Shown one piece after another: positions 24,254 to 34,212 of a DNA stretch of 64,000 nt. The stretch's first letter is position 1, and the number at the start of each line of letters is the position of its first letter. The notes beneath the pieces were generated by a model. That model saw only the letters and a list, made by a program, of their open reading frames with translations, was not told the DNA's origin and did not search any database. This stretch comes from JABGQS01 sp963674545 (GTDB lineage Bacteria; Bacillota; Clostridia; Christensenellales; SZUA-584), in the NCBI GenBank assembly GCA_963674545.2, contig CAXXFB010000001.1, positions 2,976,001 to 3,040,000 of the forward strand, given 5' to 3'. Both the position numbers and the translations under genes were made by a program.

Positions 24254-25645
24254 TTGAATAAGAAACTGATGTTTTTTATATTGACTGCACTGATAATGTT
24301 TTCATACGGCTGTACAGATGCATCCACAGTTTCTGTTGTTAAAAGTTCACCGGACGTGCAACACGCTCAGCCAACACCAGATGCACAGCTGACACCAGCG
24401 GTACAAACACCGCAGGATGATGTTGAAACGCCTCCCGGCACAGGCGGGCCCACTTCACTCAGTGTTTCTGACGCAAATAGTATAGAAGAGCAGCTGCTTG
24501 CAGATGCAGGCTACAACGCACGTGAGGGCGGCTATCCGATAGTTGATACGGGCCAGGTTGTATTTTATGATAACAAAGGCGAGACTTCGATACAAAGCTC
24601 CGGAGATAAGTTTTACGGACAGGATGCGAACTATCAAAATAACTCACCAAGCTACACAAACAACGGAGACGGTACTGTAACTGACAACGTAACAGGCCTT
24701 ATGTGGCAGCAGGATCCCGGCGAAAAGATGACTTGGCAGCAAGCGGTGGATAATCTCCAAGGGTTCGAGCTTGCAGGCTATGACGATTGGCGGCTCCCCA
24801 CCATAAAAGAGCTGTATTCACTGATACTGTTCACGGGATTGACAGGACAAAGTGCACAGGACTCTGTACCGTATATAGATTCAGATTGCTTTGTGTTCAC
24901 ATACGGAGATGAAACGGGAGAGAGGTACATAGATTCTCAGTTTGCCACCAGCACGATATATGACAGTGACACTATGGCTGGCAACTCGACCATGTTCGGT
25001 GTGAACTTTGCAGACGGCAGGATAAAGGGATACCCGACTAACAAAGAGTTCTACGTAATTTATGTGCGTGGCAATATAAATTATGGGATGAACATGTTTG
25101 AGGATAATGGCGATGGTACGGTTACCGACCTTGCGACCGGCCTTATGTGGCTGAAGTACGACAGCGGATACTTCGGCGCAGGTCAAAACACCGACGGTAA
25201 GATGGACTGGCAGCGGGCGCTCGAATGGGCGCAAGACTTCGAGTTCGCAGGCTACGACGACTGGCTTCTTCCCGATGCAAAGCAGCTCCAAAGCATAGTT
25301 GACTACTCAAGATGCCCGGATACCACCGGTTCAGCGGCAATAGACCCGGTGTTTCAGGCAACGGAGATAACCGACCTTGCAGGAGTGACGGATTATACAT
25401 ATTACTGGACATCGACGACTCATCTTGATGGGATGCCTAAAGGCAGCCGTGCGGCATACGTATCGTTCGGCGAAGCGCTCGGCAAAATGAACGGTATGAT
25501 TATGGACGCGCATGGGGCGGGCGCTCAGCGCAGCGACCCTAAAGAAGGCGAGGAATCAATTGATTACCCATACGCCAACGAACAGGCTCCCCAGGGCGAT
25601 GTCATATGCGTGTACAACCTAGTCCGCCTCGTTAGAATACCTTAA
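24254..25645 (+). CDS. Lipoprotein with two DUF1566 (Lcl C-terminal) domains
   Basis: A 463-residue exported lipoprotein starting at a TTG preceded by AGGAGGG. A basic N-terminus, hydrophobic helix and F-S-Y-G-C lipobox (C near residue 19) are followed by a Pro/Thr/Gln-rich linker. Two copies of the DUF1566 pattern follow: D-x-x-T-G-L-M-W ... W-Q-x-A ... A-G-Y-D-D-W-x-L-P, near residues 150-190 and 290-350. This domain occurs in surface proteins, some of them adhesins; its biochemical role here is unknown. It is monocistronic, with a terminator shared with the convergent ABC permease gene. The reading frame extends upstream to 24107, but that region overlaps the promoter area. Confidence 0.85.
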   Translation: MNKKLMFFILTALIMFSYGCTDASTVSVVKSSPDVQHAQPTPDAQLTPAVQTPQDDVETPPGTGGPTSLSVSDANSIEEQLLADAGYNAREGGYPIVDTGQVVFYDNKGETSIQSSGDKFYGQDANYQNNSPSYTNNGDGTVTDNVTGLMWQQDPGEKMTWQQAVDNLQGFELAGYDDWRLPTIKELYSLILFTGLTGQSAQDSVPYIDSDCFVFTYGDETGERYIDSQFATSTIYDSDTMAGNSTMFGVNFADGRIKGYPTNKEFYVIYVRGNINYGMNMFEDNGDGTVTDLATGLMWLKYDSGYFGAGQNTDGKMDWQRALEWAQDFEFAGYDDWLLPDAKQLQSIVDYSRCPDTTGSAAIDPVFQATEITDLAGVTDYTYYWTSTTHLDGMPKGSRAAYVSFGEALGKMNGMIMDAHGAGAQRSDPKEGEESIDYPYANEQAPQGDVICVYNLVRLVRIP

Positions 25646-25657
25646 CTTGATTATAAT

Positions 25658-25690
25658 AAAAAAGGAGCGGCGTAATAGCTGCTCCTTTTT
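25658..25690. terminator. Bidirectional terminator between convergent genes
   Basis: AAAAAGGAGCGGC (25658-25670 region) pairs with GCTGCTCCTTTTT (one G-U), with A- and T-runs on both sides. Confidence 0.85.
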
Positions 25691-25700
25691 GCTGCCTTCT

Positions 25701-27656
25701 CTACTTCACGGCCTGCTTGTACTGGGCTTTTGTGATGAAGTAGAAAACTGTATATACTACTGTGTAAGCCGCATACATCACAAGCGAAGTTTTTAGCACG
25801 CTTATAAATGTATTGCCGCCTGACGAAATCATATATGAGAATAACAGTGTATCCGCTCCTTTCATTGCAAACACGGAATGGATGATTCCGAGTATCAGCG
25901 GAAAAAAGAATATTGGTTTTAAGCGTTTTCTTATAACAGAGTTTTCTTCTTCAACGCTCATGCCGATTTTTCTCAGCATTGCATACTGCTTCTTTTCTTC
26001 AGTAGCGATGGTAATTTGTTTGAAATACAGCATGCTTGCCGTCATAAGCATAAACACAGTGCACATGAAGAAACCTATGAAGCATAGCAGCCCGAAAACA
26101 CTCAGCAGTTCGTTGTAATAATAGTAGGATAGCTTTGAATAAGCGGACCTGCCGGAGACTGTCTTGTCAAGGGCTGCCGCCAGCGCTTCATTTTTCAATG
26201 CTCCGTCATAGTTTATTCCGATGACCTTGGCTGTTTCTCCGTAGTCGCTTGTGCGTTTGGTTACTCTGCCTTGTGCCGCAAGCCGGTCATAGTCTTCGTC
26301 AGCAAGGACTATTACAAAGAAAAAGTTAGAGAAATTGCTGGAGCTGCTCGATTTAAAGTAATCTGCGTTAAGCGCAGTATTGCCGTATACGAGCTTTGTG
26401 TCGTCGTTCTCCGCAACCTCATTGTAGTTTCTGTATACGATAAGCGCATTCCCCTGTTTTACATCCACCTGCTCCATGCTGTTCTTTGCCTTTGTGGCTA
26501 TTGTATTATAATCGCTCTGTTTAAATGTTCCGATAGGCTCGGTCAGACCGCTGAAACTGTAAGAAGCATCCTGTATAACTGGAGAGGATTCATAGCGCTC
26601 AAAAGTGATCTCATCTGTAATTTCAACACCGTATTCGTCAAATACCTTTTCAACATCGGCTTTCAGCGCTTCGTCTGCAGACAGAAGATAAACATCGAAT
26701 ACGTTGGTATCATAAGCCTGACTTTCTGCATTCTGAAAAAGTGTATACCCAAAAGCCATGGCTGTCGTGCCAATGGCGACAAGTATTGCTATAGTTGCCA
26801 TCATAGTCGACATCGTCCTTGAACGGTGCGACAAGAGGGAGATTGAAATCAGCTTTGTTTTTTTATAAAGAGATTTCTTATTACACTTGATAAGATGCAT
26901 AACCTTTTGAAATCCACCCAGGAAGAACAGATAAGTGCCGACTACAGTTACTATTATTACAGGGATCATTGCAACCATGACCAAACCGGCGCTCGGTAAT
27001 ACAGCAAGGAAATATCCTGTCGCTATCAAAAGTATAGACACTACCAGCATAACATACGAGCCCTTACCTCTGCCTTCCGATACTTTGTCGCCTTTTAACA
27101 GATCGGCCAGTTGAAATTTTCCGACAATCCTCCTGCCCGAAAGCCCCATAAACATGAATATCACAGCATATATGATGCATGTAGCTATAATTGCGGCAGG
27201 CTCGATAGCAAACGCAATGCCGCCGCTGTACGAAGACATGACCATTTTAAGAAGTATCATCGTAAGAAGTTTTGATAAGAATATGCCAAGGACTATCGCT
27301 GTTGCCAGCGCTGCCAGCCCTAATATAAGCGTCTCAAGAAAAAGCATCCGGCCTATCTTGGCATTCTCCATACCGAAAAGCGCATACGTCGATATTTCCT
27401 TTTTACGTGCCCTAATAAAGCTGTTGTTAGAGCTTATAAGAAAGAAAAGAGTAAATATAAGAATGGCAATGCCAAAGCCTATAAACATGGTCTGATAGTT
27501 AGAACTGCCGCCGATTTTGCTGCTTACGCTCTCGCTGAGAGCAAGCGCCAGGAATGTATATGTGGTAAATATGCAGAACCACATAGCGAAAAAATACACG
27601 GCGTACTTTTTAAGGTTGTGCCGTATATTTGAAAAAGCAAGCTTGCCTATGTTCAC
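25701..27656 (-). CDS. BceB-type ABC transporter permease (FtsX-like)
   Basis: A 651-residue membrane protein with about ten hydrophobic helices and a large extracytoplasmic domain (about 310-530) between helices 7 and 8. This layout is specific to BceB/VraG-type permeases, which remove peptide antibiotics such as bacitracin or lantibiotics from lipid II-cycle targets. The N-terminus (N-I-G-K-L-A-F-S-N-I-R-H-N) and the R-K-K-E-I-S-T-Y-A-L-F-G-M block are typical. The GTG start overlaps the ATPase stop by 4 nt. With the ATPase, kinase and regulator it forms a complete Bce module on the minus strand, in which the permease also acts as the antibiotic sensor. Confidence 0.92.
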   Translation of the reverse strand: MNIGKLAFSNIRHNLKKYAVYFFAMWFCIFTTYTFLALALSESVSSKIGGSSNYQTMFIGFGIAILIFTLFFLISSNNSFIRARKKEISTYALFGMENAKIGRMLFLETLILGLAALATAIVLGIFLSKLLTMILLKMVMSSYSGGIAFAIEPAAIIATCIIYAVIFMFMGLSGRRIVGKFQLADLLKGDKVSEGRGKGSYVMLVVSILLIATGYFLAVLPSAGLVMVAMIPVIIVTVVGTYLFFLGGFQKVMHLIKCNKKSLYKKTKLISISLLSHRSRTMSTMMATIAILVAIGTTAMAFGYTLFQNAESQAYDTNVFDVYLLSADEALKADVEKVFDEYGVEITDEITFERYESSPVIQDASYSFSGLTEPIGTFKQSDYNTIATKAKNSMEQVDVKQGNALIVYRNYNEVAENDDTKLVYGNTALNADYFKSSSSSNFSNFFFVIVLADEDYDRLAAQGRVTKRTSDYGETAKVIGINYDGALKNEALAAALDKTVSGRSAYSKLSYYYYNELLSVFGLLCFIGFFMCTVFMLMTASMLYFKQITIATEEKKQYAMLRKIGMSVEEENSVIRKRLKPIFFFPLILGIIHSVFAMKGADTLLFSYMISSGGNTFISVLKTSLVMYAAYTVVYTVFYFITKAQYKQAVK

Positions 27657-28408
27657 TGTTCATCACCCCCAAGCAGGCTGACGACATTGATTATAGAGTC
27701 ATAAAACTCCTTGCGGCTGCTGCCTGCGTGCAGGTGGTTGAATATTTCACCATCCCTTATAAAGAGTATACGGTGGCAGAAGCTAGCCGCATACGCATCG
27801 TGAGTAACCATAAGTATTGTAGCGTTATATTTCTTGTTTATTAGCTCAAGCAGCGCTAAAAAATTACCTCCGGATTTCGAATCAAGGTTTCCGGTAGGCT
27901 CGTCTGCAAGAATTATTTTAGGGTTTGTGATAAGCGCCCTGCAAGAAGCAGCACGCTGCTGTTCTCCGCCGGACACTTCGTACGGGTATTTGTCAAGCAC
28001 GCCTGTAATGCCAAGGTCTTCTGCAAGCGGCCTCAGCCTTTTCAATACTTCTTCTTTGCTCTTGCCTGAAAGCACCAGCGGCAGTACTATGTTCTCTTCC
28101 AGTGTCATAGACTCAAGCAGGTTATAATCCTGAAAGATAAAGCCAATGTTGTGCCGCCTGTGCGAAGCCAGCTGTTTTTTACCAAGGCTGCTGATGTCCC
28201 TGCCACCCACGGCAAGGCTGCCGCCTGTCAGGCTGTCAATGCTGCCAAGGATATTAAGCAGCGTTGTTTTGCCGGAACCCGAAGGCCCCATGATGCCGAC
28301 GAAGTCGCCCTCATCTACATTGAATGATATGTTTTTGAGCGCAGTATACTGCTTCTTGTTTTTGGAGCCGTACAACTTGCTTATGCTCTTTGCTTCAAGT
28401 ATCTGCAA
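27653..28408 (-). CDS. BceA-type ABC transporter ATP-binding protein
   Basis: A 251-residue ATPase with Walker A G-P-S-G-S-G-K-T-T (near 40), Q-loop F-Q-D-Y-N-L-L, signature V-S-G-G-E-Q-Q-R-A-A, Walker B I-I-L-A-D-E-P-T-G-N-L-D and the H-loop histidine in V-T-H-D. Members of this MacB/LolD/BceA group energise FtsX-like permeases by transmitting conformational change rather than by threading substrate through a pore. The TTG start follows GAGGTGA. It is 4-nt coupled to the permease and lies 91 bp after the kinase gene. Confidence 0.94.
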   Translation of the reverse strand: MQILEAKSISKLYGSKNKKQYTALKNISFNVDEGDFVGIMGPSGSGKTTLLNILGSIDSLTGGSLAVGGRDISSLGKKQLASHRRHNIGFIFQDYNLLESMTLEENIVLPLVLSGKSKEEVLKRLRPLAEDLGITGVLDKYPYEVSGGEQQRAASCRALITNPKIILADEPTGNLDSKSGGNFLALLELINKKYNATILMVTHDAYAASFCHRILFIRDGEIFNHLHAGSSRKEFYDSIINVVSLLGGDEQ

Positions 28409-28499
28409 TTTTGTTCACCTCTGTTTTAGTTTTATAAAATTATAACTGAAGAAAACAACCGGGCGAAATCGATTAACCTTACAATCTGTAACCGGCGGC

Positions 28500-29495
28500 T
28501 TACATTTTTGTAACATTAGTATTCTTTGGGAAAGAAAGGCAGAATTCTGCGTATTCGCCGGGCTGGGAGGTCGCAAAAACTTCGTGCCCCATCCGTTTTG
28601 CGAGTTTCTTTGAAAGGTAAAGCCCATAGCCGGTAGAAAAGGAAGTGCTCCTTTTGGTGTTACCGGTAAAGCCTCTGCTGAATATATGCTCCAGATGCGC
28701 CGGTTCGATTCCCTGTCCAGTGTTTCTTACGCAGACAAGAACTCTATGGCCCTGTTCTAGCGTTTTAATAGCTATGCTGCCGCCATTGGGCGTGTGCTTG
28801 ACAGCATTAGAAAGAAACTGAGATATGATATAGCCGCTCCACTTCTCATCTGTAAGCACTTTAAAGTTTTCTTTTCCAAGCTCAAGGGATATCTTCTTTT
28901 GCGAAAAGAAAACGGCATACTGTTTGAGCGCCGTCGTAACGATCTTCATCGTGTCTGTTTTACTTATTATAAAATCGTCCTCAAAGCTGTTGGACTTGAT
29001 GTGGTACAGCGCTTTTTGCGTATGCTGTTCTATAAATGCGATCTGCATTTCAAGTTTCTGCGCATCGTCTCCGTTGAAGTTTTCGGCAAGCAGGTACAAA
29101 GCGGATATAGGCACCTTTATATCGTGCACCCACCTTGTTATAAAATCAAGCTCGTCCGAATACTGTTCCCGTGCCTTTGCTTTAAATCTGCGGTACTCTT
29201 CCGCCATATTAGCAGCCTGTGCCGTGTAAATAACGTCAAGCGGATACGAAAAGCTGTCGTTGTCAGATGCCCCGTTCCTGAAAAAATGACGAATCTTTGC
29301 GACCCGGCCCCTTAGCGTAAAATAGTCAACGACGATGTATATTATACATAGCCCGCCAAGTCCCTCCAGCAAATAATAAGCTCTGTCTGTTAGGCGCTCG
29401 CTGCTCGACCATACAATAAGCGCACAAAAAATAACAGCCAGAAACAGCACAAGGAAGAAAGCTTTTCTTTCTTTCAGATAATCTTTTATCTTCAT
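28500..29495 (-). CDS. BceS-type intramembrane-sensing histidine kinase
   Basis: A 331-residue kinase with two N-terminal helices (about 12-32 and 38-60) separated by only a few residues, hence no extracellular sensor. The phosphoacceptor block W-V-H-D-I-K-V-P-I-S-A-L follows (near 117), then ATPase N-box L-S-N-A-V-K-H-T-P-N-G-G, G1 N-T-G-Q-G-I and G2 S-T-G-Y-G-L-Y-L-S-K. This is the hallmark of BceS kinases, which sense flux through the BceAB transporter. The start overlaps the response regulator stop by 4 nt. The predicted output is induction of bceAB by peptide antibiotics. Confidence 0.92.
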   Translation of the reverse strand: MKIKDYLKERKAFFLVLFLAVIFCALIVWSSSERLTDRAYYLLEGLGGLCIIYIVVDYFTLRGRVAKIRHFFRNGASDNDSFSYPLDVIYTAQAANMAEEYRRFKAKAREQYSDELDFITRWVHDIKVPISALYLLAENFNGDDAQKLEMQIAFIEQHTQKALYHIKSNSFEDDFIISKTDTMKIVTTALKQYAVFFSQKKISLELGKENFKVLTDEKWSGYIISQFLSNAVKHTPNGGSIAIKTLEQGHRVLVCVRNTGQGIEPAHLEHIFSRGFTGNTKRSTSFSTGYGLYLSKKLAKRMGHEVFATSQPGEYAEFCLSFPKNTNVTKM

Positions 29496-30166
29496 ATGAG
29501 CCTATACCCAGCGCCTTTCACGGTTTCGATTATATCACCGTCTTTTATCTGCCTTAACTTACTGCGCAGCCTGTTCACGTTGACTGTAAGCGTGTTTTCG
29601 TCTACGAAATTTTCATCCTGCCAAAGAGCTTTCATTATCTTTGCCCGTGAAACGGTCTTTCCGGCAGCTTTAATGAGCATGCACATTATTCGTGTTTCGT
29701 TCTGAGTAAGTGATGTGGTTTCTTCTTCAGCGGATGCTGTCATCTTCTCAAGGTCAAGTACTATTCCGCCATGTGAAAGTACGCTGTATGAATTGTCAGA
29801 ATACGAATAAGCACGCCTAAGCGTCCCTTTTATCTTTGCTACAAGCACATCCATGGAAAACGGTTTTTCAATATAATCATCGCCGCCGCCGAGAATAGCT
29901 CTTATCTTGTCTGCATCGTCTGCTCTTGAAGATATAAAAATGACAGGAATGTTGGATATTTTTCTTATCTGTTCACACCAGTAAAATCCATCATAAAAAG
30001 GCAGATTGACATCAAGAAGCACAAGATGAGGCGCTTCTTTACCTATCTGCGATACAATGTTTTTAAAATCCGTTACAGCGTAGGTCTCAAAGCCCCATTG
30101 CTCCAGCTTTTCGGATATTATAGACGATACAGTAGCGTCGTCTTCAATTATAAAAATCTTATACAT
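29492..30166 (-). CDS. BceR-type OmpR-family response regulator
   Basis: A 224-residue regulator: receiver domain (about 1-115) with E-D-D near the start, phosphoacceptor Asp in V-L-L-D-V-N-L-P and Lys in Y-I-E-K-P-F, then an OmpR/PhoB winged helix (about 130-224, with L-T-Q-N-E-T-R-I and R-L-R-S-K-L). The start at 30166 is used because GGAG lies about 8 nt upstream; a longer frame adds seven residues. It is first in the minus-strand order regulator, kinase, ATPase, permease. It probably binds direct repeats upstream of the ATPase gene, but no clear repeat was recognised in the 91-bp gap. Confidence 0.93.
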   Translation of the reverse strand: MYKIFIIEDDATVSSIISEKLEQWGFETYAVTDFKNIVSQIGKEAPHLVLLDVNLPFYDGFYWCEQIRKISNIPVIFISSRADDADKIRAILGGGDDYIEKPFSMDVLVAKIKGTLRRAYSYSDNSYSVLSHGGIVLDLEKMTASAEEETTSLTQNETRIMCMLIKAAGKTVSRAKIMKALWQDENFVDENTLTVNVNRLRSKLRQIKDGDIIETVKGAGYRLI

Positions 30167-30432
30167 ATATTCACTCCAGGAAAACATTATAGCATAATTT
30201 GTATTTTAAGAATATACAAGAGACAATAATCAAACAGACTGATAATCATAGCAGCTGCTATTGTAGAAAACCATATCTTATTACATAATCATTTTTGGAA
30301 GCTTCTATGGTCTGTCAATATCGTAAAAGTTTAAAATAACGATAATTTGTTTATATATATATAAAATAGAACATATATATCAATTGGTATGAACAGGACG
30401 GCAAAAAAAATAAGGAGCCCTGTACAATTATT

Positions 30433-32700
30433 ATGAGTAAAAAACAAGTTGTTGAAAAGATAATAAACCTTAAAGATGCGGTAGCTTCTCTCAATACTGT
30501 TAGCAAACAACATGATGAAGCAAAAGAGATGCTAAAAGAATCTGAAGAAAGGTTCAGGTTCTTGTTCGATACTGCACCAATAGGTCTTAGTATATCAAAT
30601 TATGAAGGAGATATATTAAACGCAAACGAAACGCTTCAAAAGTTTCTCGGATATAGTATGGAAGAACTAAGCAATATGAATTTTTTAGACTTCTATATGA
30701 ACAAAGAGGACAGAAAAGAACTGCTTGACAGACTGGAAGAAAAAGAGCATGTGCGTGACTTCGAAACGGTTTTCAGAAATAAAAGTGGTTCAGCTTGGAA
30801 TGTCCTTATAAATTCCGACTATATAGAACTTGATAACGAGAAAGTTCTTCTAACATCCATCAACGATCTAACCAGCCTTAAAGAAATTCAAGCAGAGCTT
30901 TTACAGTCAGAAAAGAAATATCATGCTGTATTTACAAACGCGCCTATAAGCATGATAGTTACAGATAAAAGCGGAAATATTGTTGCCAGCAACCACGCTG
31001 CACTTAAGCTTTTCGGCTGTGAAGGAGAGGAACTTCAGTCAAAAAACTTAACGGATTTTTATAGCGATAAATCAAAGCTTAATGAACTGGTCGAAACAAC
31101 AGAAAAAGAAGGTATCGTCAGAAATGTCGAAACAGAATTTACAGACATGAATGGCAGGAAGTTCACAGCGCTGATCAATGCTGACTTTATAGAACTCGAT
31201 GACAGCAAAGTTATGCTGCTTACATCAATAAGGGATATTTCTTATCGGAAGGAAATGGAAGAAGCGCTTAAAAAAGAGCGTGATTATATAACGGCAATAG
31301 TCGAAACGACAGATTCTCTTTTGATCGTTATGGACAGCAGCGGTAAGATAGTTGATACTAACCTCGCCTGTCAAAAGACAATCGGGTATAGTGCAGAAGA
31401 TTTAAAGGGAGGATATTTATGGGATTTCCAGGTGGACGATAAAAAGAGCGTTATAGATAAGATCGGTCTTATACTATCTGGTGACTGTCCTCATATTCAT
31501 GAGGTTGCATGGAAGACGAAAGAAGGAAAAGAAAGACTGATCTCATGGTCAAGTACCGTGCTTCCGGGGGTGGTAGGAGATGAGGGATATATAATTTCGA
31601 CAGGTACGGACATAACAGAAAGCAGGCGTGCGAAGCAGGAGCTGGAACTGGCAAACATAAAACTTGCCGAATGGATAAAGGAGCTCGAAGAGCGTTCGCA
31701 AGAAATGAAACAGCTCAGCGAAATGGGCGGACAGCTGCAGCTGTGCCAGACGTCGCAGGAAGTCTGTGCGATAAGTGCTCAATACATAAAGATGATATGT
31801 AAAAAAAGCCGGGGTGCTATATACCTGATAAATCCTTCAAAAGATCTCGCAGAAGCTGTAGAAATGTGGGGAGAGGACGTATATTCAGAAAAGATATTTC
31901 TGCCCTCAAAATGCTGGGCGACCAGGAAGAGCAGGTTGCACAGGATAGACCCGTCACATCCGGGCCTTAAGTGTGAACATATAACGGGCCCGGACAGTGG
32001 GCAGTATATATGCATACCTATGATGGCTCAAGGAGAGCTGCTGGGTATCTTGCATCTAAACCAGGATTCTCCGAATGTTGGTCCCACAGAAACAAAAGAT
32101 ATACTATATAACAACCACAAAATCCAGCTTATATCTAACGTGGCAGAGCATATTTCGCTTGCACTAACAAACCTTAAACTGCGTGAAACGCTCCGCCAGC
32201 AGTCCATCCGTGATCTGCTGACCGGTCTTTATAACCGCAGATACATGGAAGAAACGCTGGGGCGGGAGCTGGAGCGTGCAAAGAGAGATCAAACTCATAT
32301 AGGCGTTATAATGCTGGATATAGACCACTTCAAGCAATTCAACGATTTATCCGGTCACGATGCCGGAGATGCTCTTCTAAAGGAACTTGGGAGCCTTCTG
32401 ACAAGCAGTTTCAGAGGCGGTGATATTGCCTGCAGATACGGTGGAGAAGAATTTTTCATAGTTTTGCCCGGCGCAAGCCTGCAAAACGCTGTTGACAGGG
32501 CAGAGGCTTTGCGAAAAAGTGTAAAAGAGATGATGGTATATCATCTTGGAAGGCCACTGGGTAAATGTACGATATCTCTCGGTGTCGCTGCATATCCTCA
32601 GAACGGAAGCACGATAGAACAGCTTATAAAGACATCAGACAGTGCACTCTATCAGGCCAAGGAAAGCGGTCGTGACAGAGTGGTTATAAGCGGGGAATAA
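30433..32700 (+). CDS. Multi-PAS/GAF diguanylate cyclase
   Basis: A 755-residue cytoplasmic signalling protein without transmembrane helices. After a short N-terminal coiled coil come three PAS domains (about 38-150, 158-275, 280-400), a coiled-coil linker, a GAF-like domain (about 425-580) with several Cys, and a C-terminal GGDEF domain (about 590-755) with R-Y-G-G-E-E-F-F and D-I-D-H-F-K-Q-F-N-D. The active-site motif G-G-E-E-F is intact, so it should synthesise c-di-GMP under control of small-molecule or redox signals. The ATG at 30433 is 18 nt after AAGGAG, a long spacing, so the start is slightly uncertain. Confidence 0.9.
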   Translation: MSKKQVVEKIINLKDAVASLNTVSKQHDEAKEMLKESEERFRFLFDTAPIGLSISNYEGDILNANETLQKFLGYSMEELSNMNFLDFYMNKEDRKELLDRLEEKEHVRDFETVFRNKSGSAWNVLINSDYIELDNEKVLLTSINDLTSLKEIQAELLQSEKKYHAVFTNAPISMIVTDKSGNIVASNHAALKLFGCEGEELQSKNLTDFYSDKSKLNELVETTEKEGIVRNVETEFTDMNGRKFTALINADFIELDDSKVMLLTSIRDISYRKEMEEALKKERDYITAIVETTDSLLIVMDSSGKIVDTNLACQKTIGYSAEDLKGGYLWDFQVDDKKSVIDKIGLILSGDCPHIHEVAWKTKEGKERLISWSSTVLPGVVGDEGYIISTGTDITESRRAKQELELANIKLAEWIKELEERSQEMKQLSEMGGQLQLCQTSQEVCAISAQYIKMICKKSRGAIYLINPSKDLAEAVEMWGEDVYSEKIFLPSKCWATRKSRLHRIDPSHPGLKCEHITGPDSGQYICIPMMAQGELLGILHLNQDSPNVGPTETKDILYNNHKIQLISNVAEHISLALTNLKLRETLRQQSIRDLLTGLYNRRYMEETLGRELERAKRDQTHIGVIMLDIDHFKQFNDLSGHDAGDALLKELGSLLTSSFRGGDIACRYGGEEFFIVLPGASLQNAVDRAEALRKSVKEMMVYHLGRPLGKCTISLGVAAYPQNGSTIEQLIKTSDSALYQAKESGRDRVVISGE

Positions 32701-32723
32701 TAGACAAAACAAAAGAAAAACTG

Positions 32724-32753
32724 AAGCACTCGAGAAACAAGGGTGCTTTTTTT
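32724..32753 (+). terminator. Rho-independent terminator
   Basis: AAGCACTC (32724-32731) pairs with GGGTGCTT (32741-32748), followed by a T run. Confidence 0.75.
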
Positions 32754-32837
32754 ATTGCGCTATAGCTTGACAAAAACGGTCATATAGATGAGAATATACA
32801 TAAAATGATGAATAATGTATAAAACGGGGGCGAAGGT

Positions 32838-34181
32838 ATGAAGAAGAGAAACGTTATTATAATCGGAGCTGCAGGAAGAGACTTCCACAACTTCAATACT
32901 TTTTTCAGAGACAATGAGAGCTACAACGTGCTGGCGTTCACTGCAGCGCAGATACCCGATATTGACGGGCGAAAATATCCGCCAAGGCTTGCAGGCAAGC
33001 TGTATCCCGATGGCATACCCATCCATCCCGAAGACGAACTGGAAAACCTTATAGAAATGCTCAATATAGATGAATGCGTCTTTTCGTACAGTGACGTTCC
33101 CTATGCACATGTTATGGGCATAAGCGCAAGAGTAAACGCAGCAGGAGCAGATTTTATTCTCCTTGGCGCGAAATCCACTATGCTTAAGAGCATAAAGCCT
33201 GTTATTGCGGTATGTGCAGTCAGAACGGGCTGTGGCAAAAGCCAGACCAGCCGCAAAGTCATAGAGCTATTGATGGGACAGGGACTCAAAGTCGTCGCGG
33301 TTCGGCACCCTATGCCATACGGAGACCTCGAGAAGCAAGCAGTCCAGCGCTTTGCAGCAATTGAAGATTTATCAAAGCACAACTGTACTATAGAAGAAAT
33401 GGAAGAGTACGAACCGCACATAGTCCGGGGCAACGTGATTTATGCTGGTGTAGACTACGAATCGATACTTCGGCAGGCAGAAAACGACCCTGACGGTTGT
33501 GATGTAATAGTCTGGGACGGAGGCAACAACGACCTTCCGTTCTATGCACCTGATCTGATGATAACGGTAACAGATCCGCACAGGGCGGGGGACGAGCTTA
33601 GTTATTACCCCGGTGAAGCGTGCCTGCGTATGGCTGATACTGTAATTATAAATAAAATGGACTCTGCTGATGCGCAGAGTATAAACACAGTTAAAGAAAA
33701 CATTGCAAAGGCAAATCCGAAGGCAGTGGTAATCGAAGCTAATTCAGAGATAACAGTCGATGATCCGGCAGTTATAAAAGGCAAGCGTGTCCTTGCTGTG
33801 GAAGACGGCCCGACGCTCACGCACGGCGGTATGAAGCTCGGCGCAGCGGTCGTAGCAGCAGAGCGGTTCGGCGCAGCACAGCTTATAGACCCAAGACCGT
33901 TCCTGTCGGGTAAGCTAAAAGACACCTTTAAAACATATCCGGGCATAGGCTCGCTTCTTCCTGCGATGGGTTATGGAGACCAGCAGATAAAAGACCTTGA
34001 AGCTACGATAGAAAACACCGACTGCGACTCTGTGATAATAGGCACGCCGATAGACCTAAAACGCATAGTTAAGATAACCAAACCAAGCACACGTGTATAC
34101 TACGAACTGCAGGAGATAGGCAGCCCGAACTTAAAAGAGATTCTGGATAAATATATAAAGGATATTGTAAGAGGACAATAA
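32838..34181 (+). CDS. COG2403-type predicted GTPase (cyclic 2,3-diphosphoglycerate synthetase-like)
   Basis: A 447-residue protein. The N-terminus is a Rossmann-like domain (V-I-I-I-G-A-A-G-R-D-F-H-N-F-N). Near residue 130 is a P-loop, V-R-T-G-C-G-K-S-Q-T-S-R, in a SIMIBI-type NTPase domain that includes V-W-D-G-G-N-N-D-L-P-F-Y, I-N-K-M-D and V-V-I-E-A-N-S-E. This is the COG2403 family, related to archaeal cyclic 2,3-diphosphoglycerate synthetase. Bacterial members have no agreed function, and the N-K-x-D-like motif suggests GTP or ATP use. It is a single-gene unit with a hairpin terminator right after the stop. Confidence 0.83.
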   Translation: MKKRNVIIIGAAGRDFHNFNTFFRDNESYNVLAFTAAQIPDIDGRKYPPRLAGKLYPDGIPIHPEDELENLIEMLNIDECVFSYSDVPYAHVMGISARVNAAGADFILLGAKSTMLKSIKPVIAVCAVRTGCGKSQTSRKVIELLMGQGLKVVAVRHPMPYGDLEKQAVQRFAAIEDLSKHNCTIEEMEEYEPHIVRGNVIYAGVDYESILRQAENDPDGCDVIVWDGGNNDLPFYAPDLMITVTDPHRAGDELSYYPGEACLRMADTVIINKMDSADAQSINTVKENIAKANPKAVVIEANSEITVDDPAVIKGKRVLAVEDGPTLTHGGMKLGAAVVAAERFGAAQLIDPRPFLSGKLKDTFKTYPGIGSLLPAMGYGDQQIKDLEATIENTDCDSVIIGTPIDLKRIVKITKPSTRVYYELQEIGSPNLKEILDKYIKDIVRGQ

Positions 34182-34184
34182 GGT

Positions 34185-34208
34185 AAAAGCCCGTTGAGAC
34201 GGGCTTTT
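34185..34208. terminator. Bidirectional terminator
   Basis: AAAAGCCCGT-TGAG-ACGGGCTTTT is a perfect compact hairpin between convergent genes. Confidence 0.9.
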
Positions 34209-34212
34209 ATTT

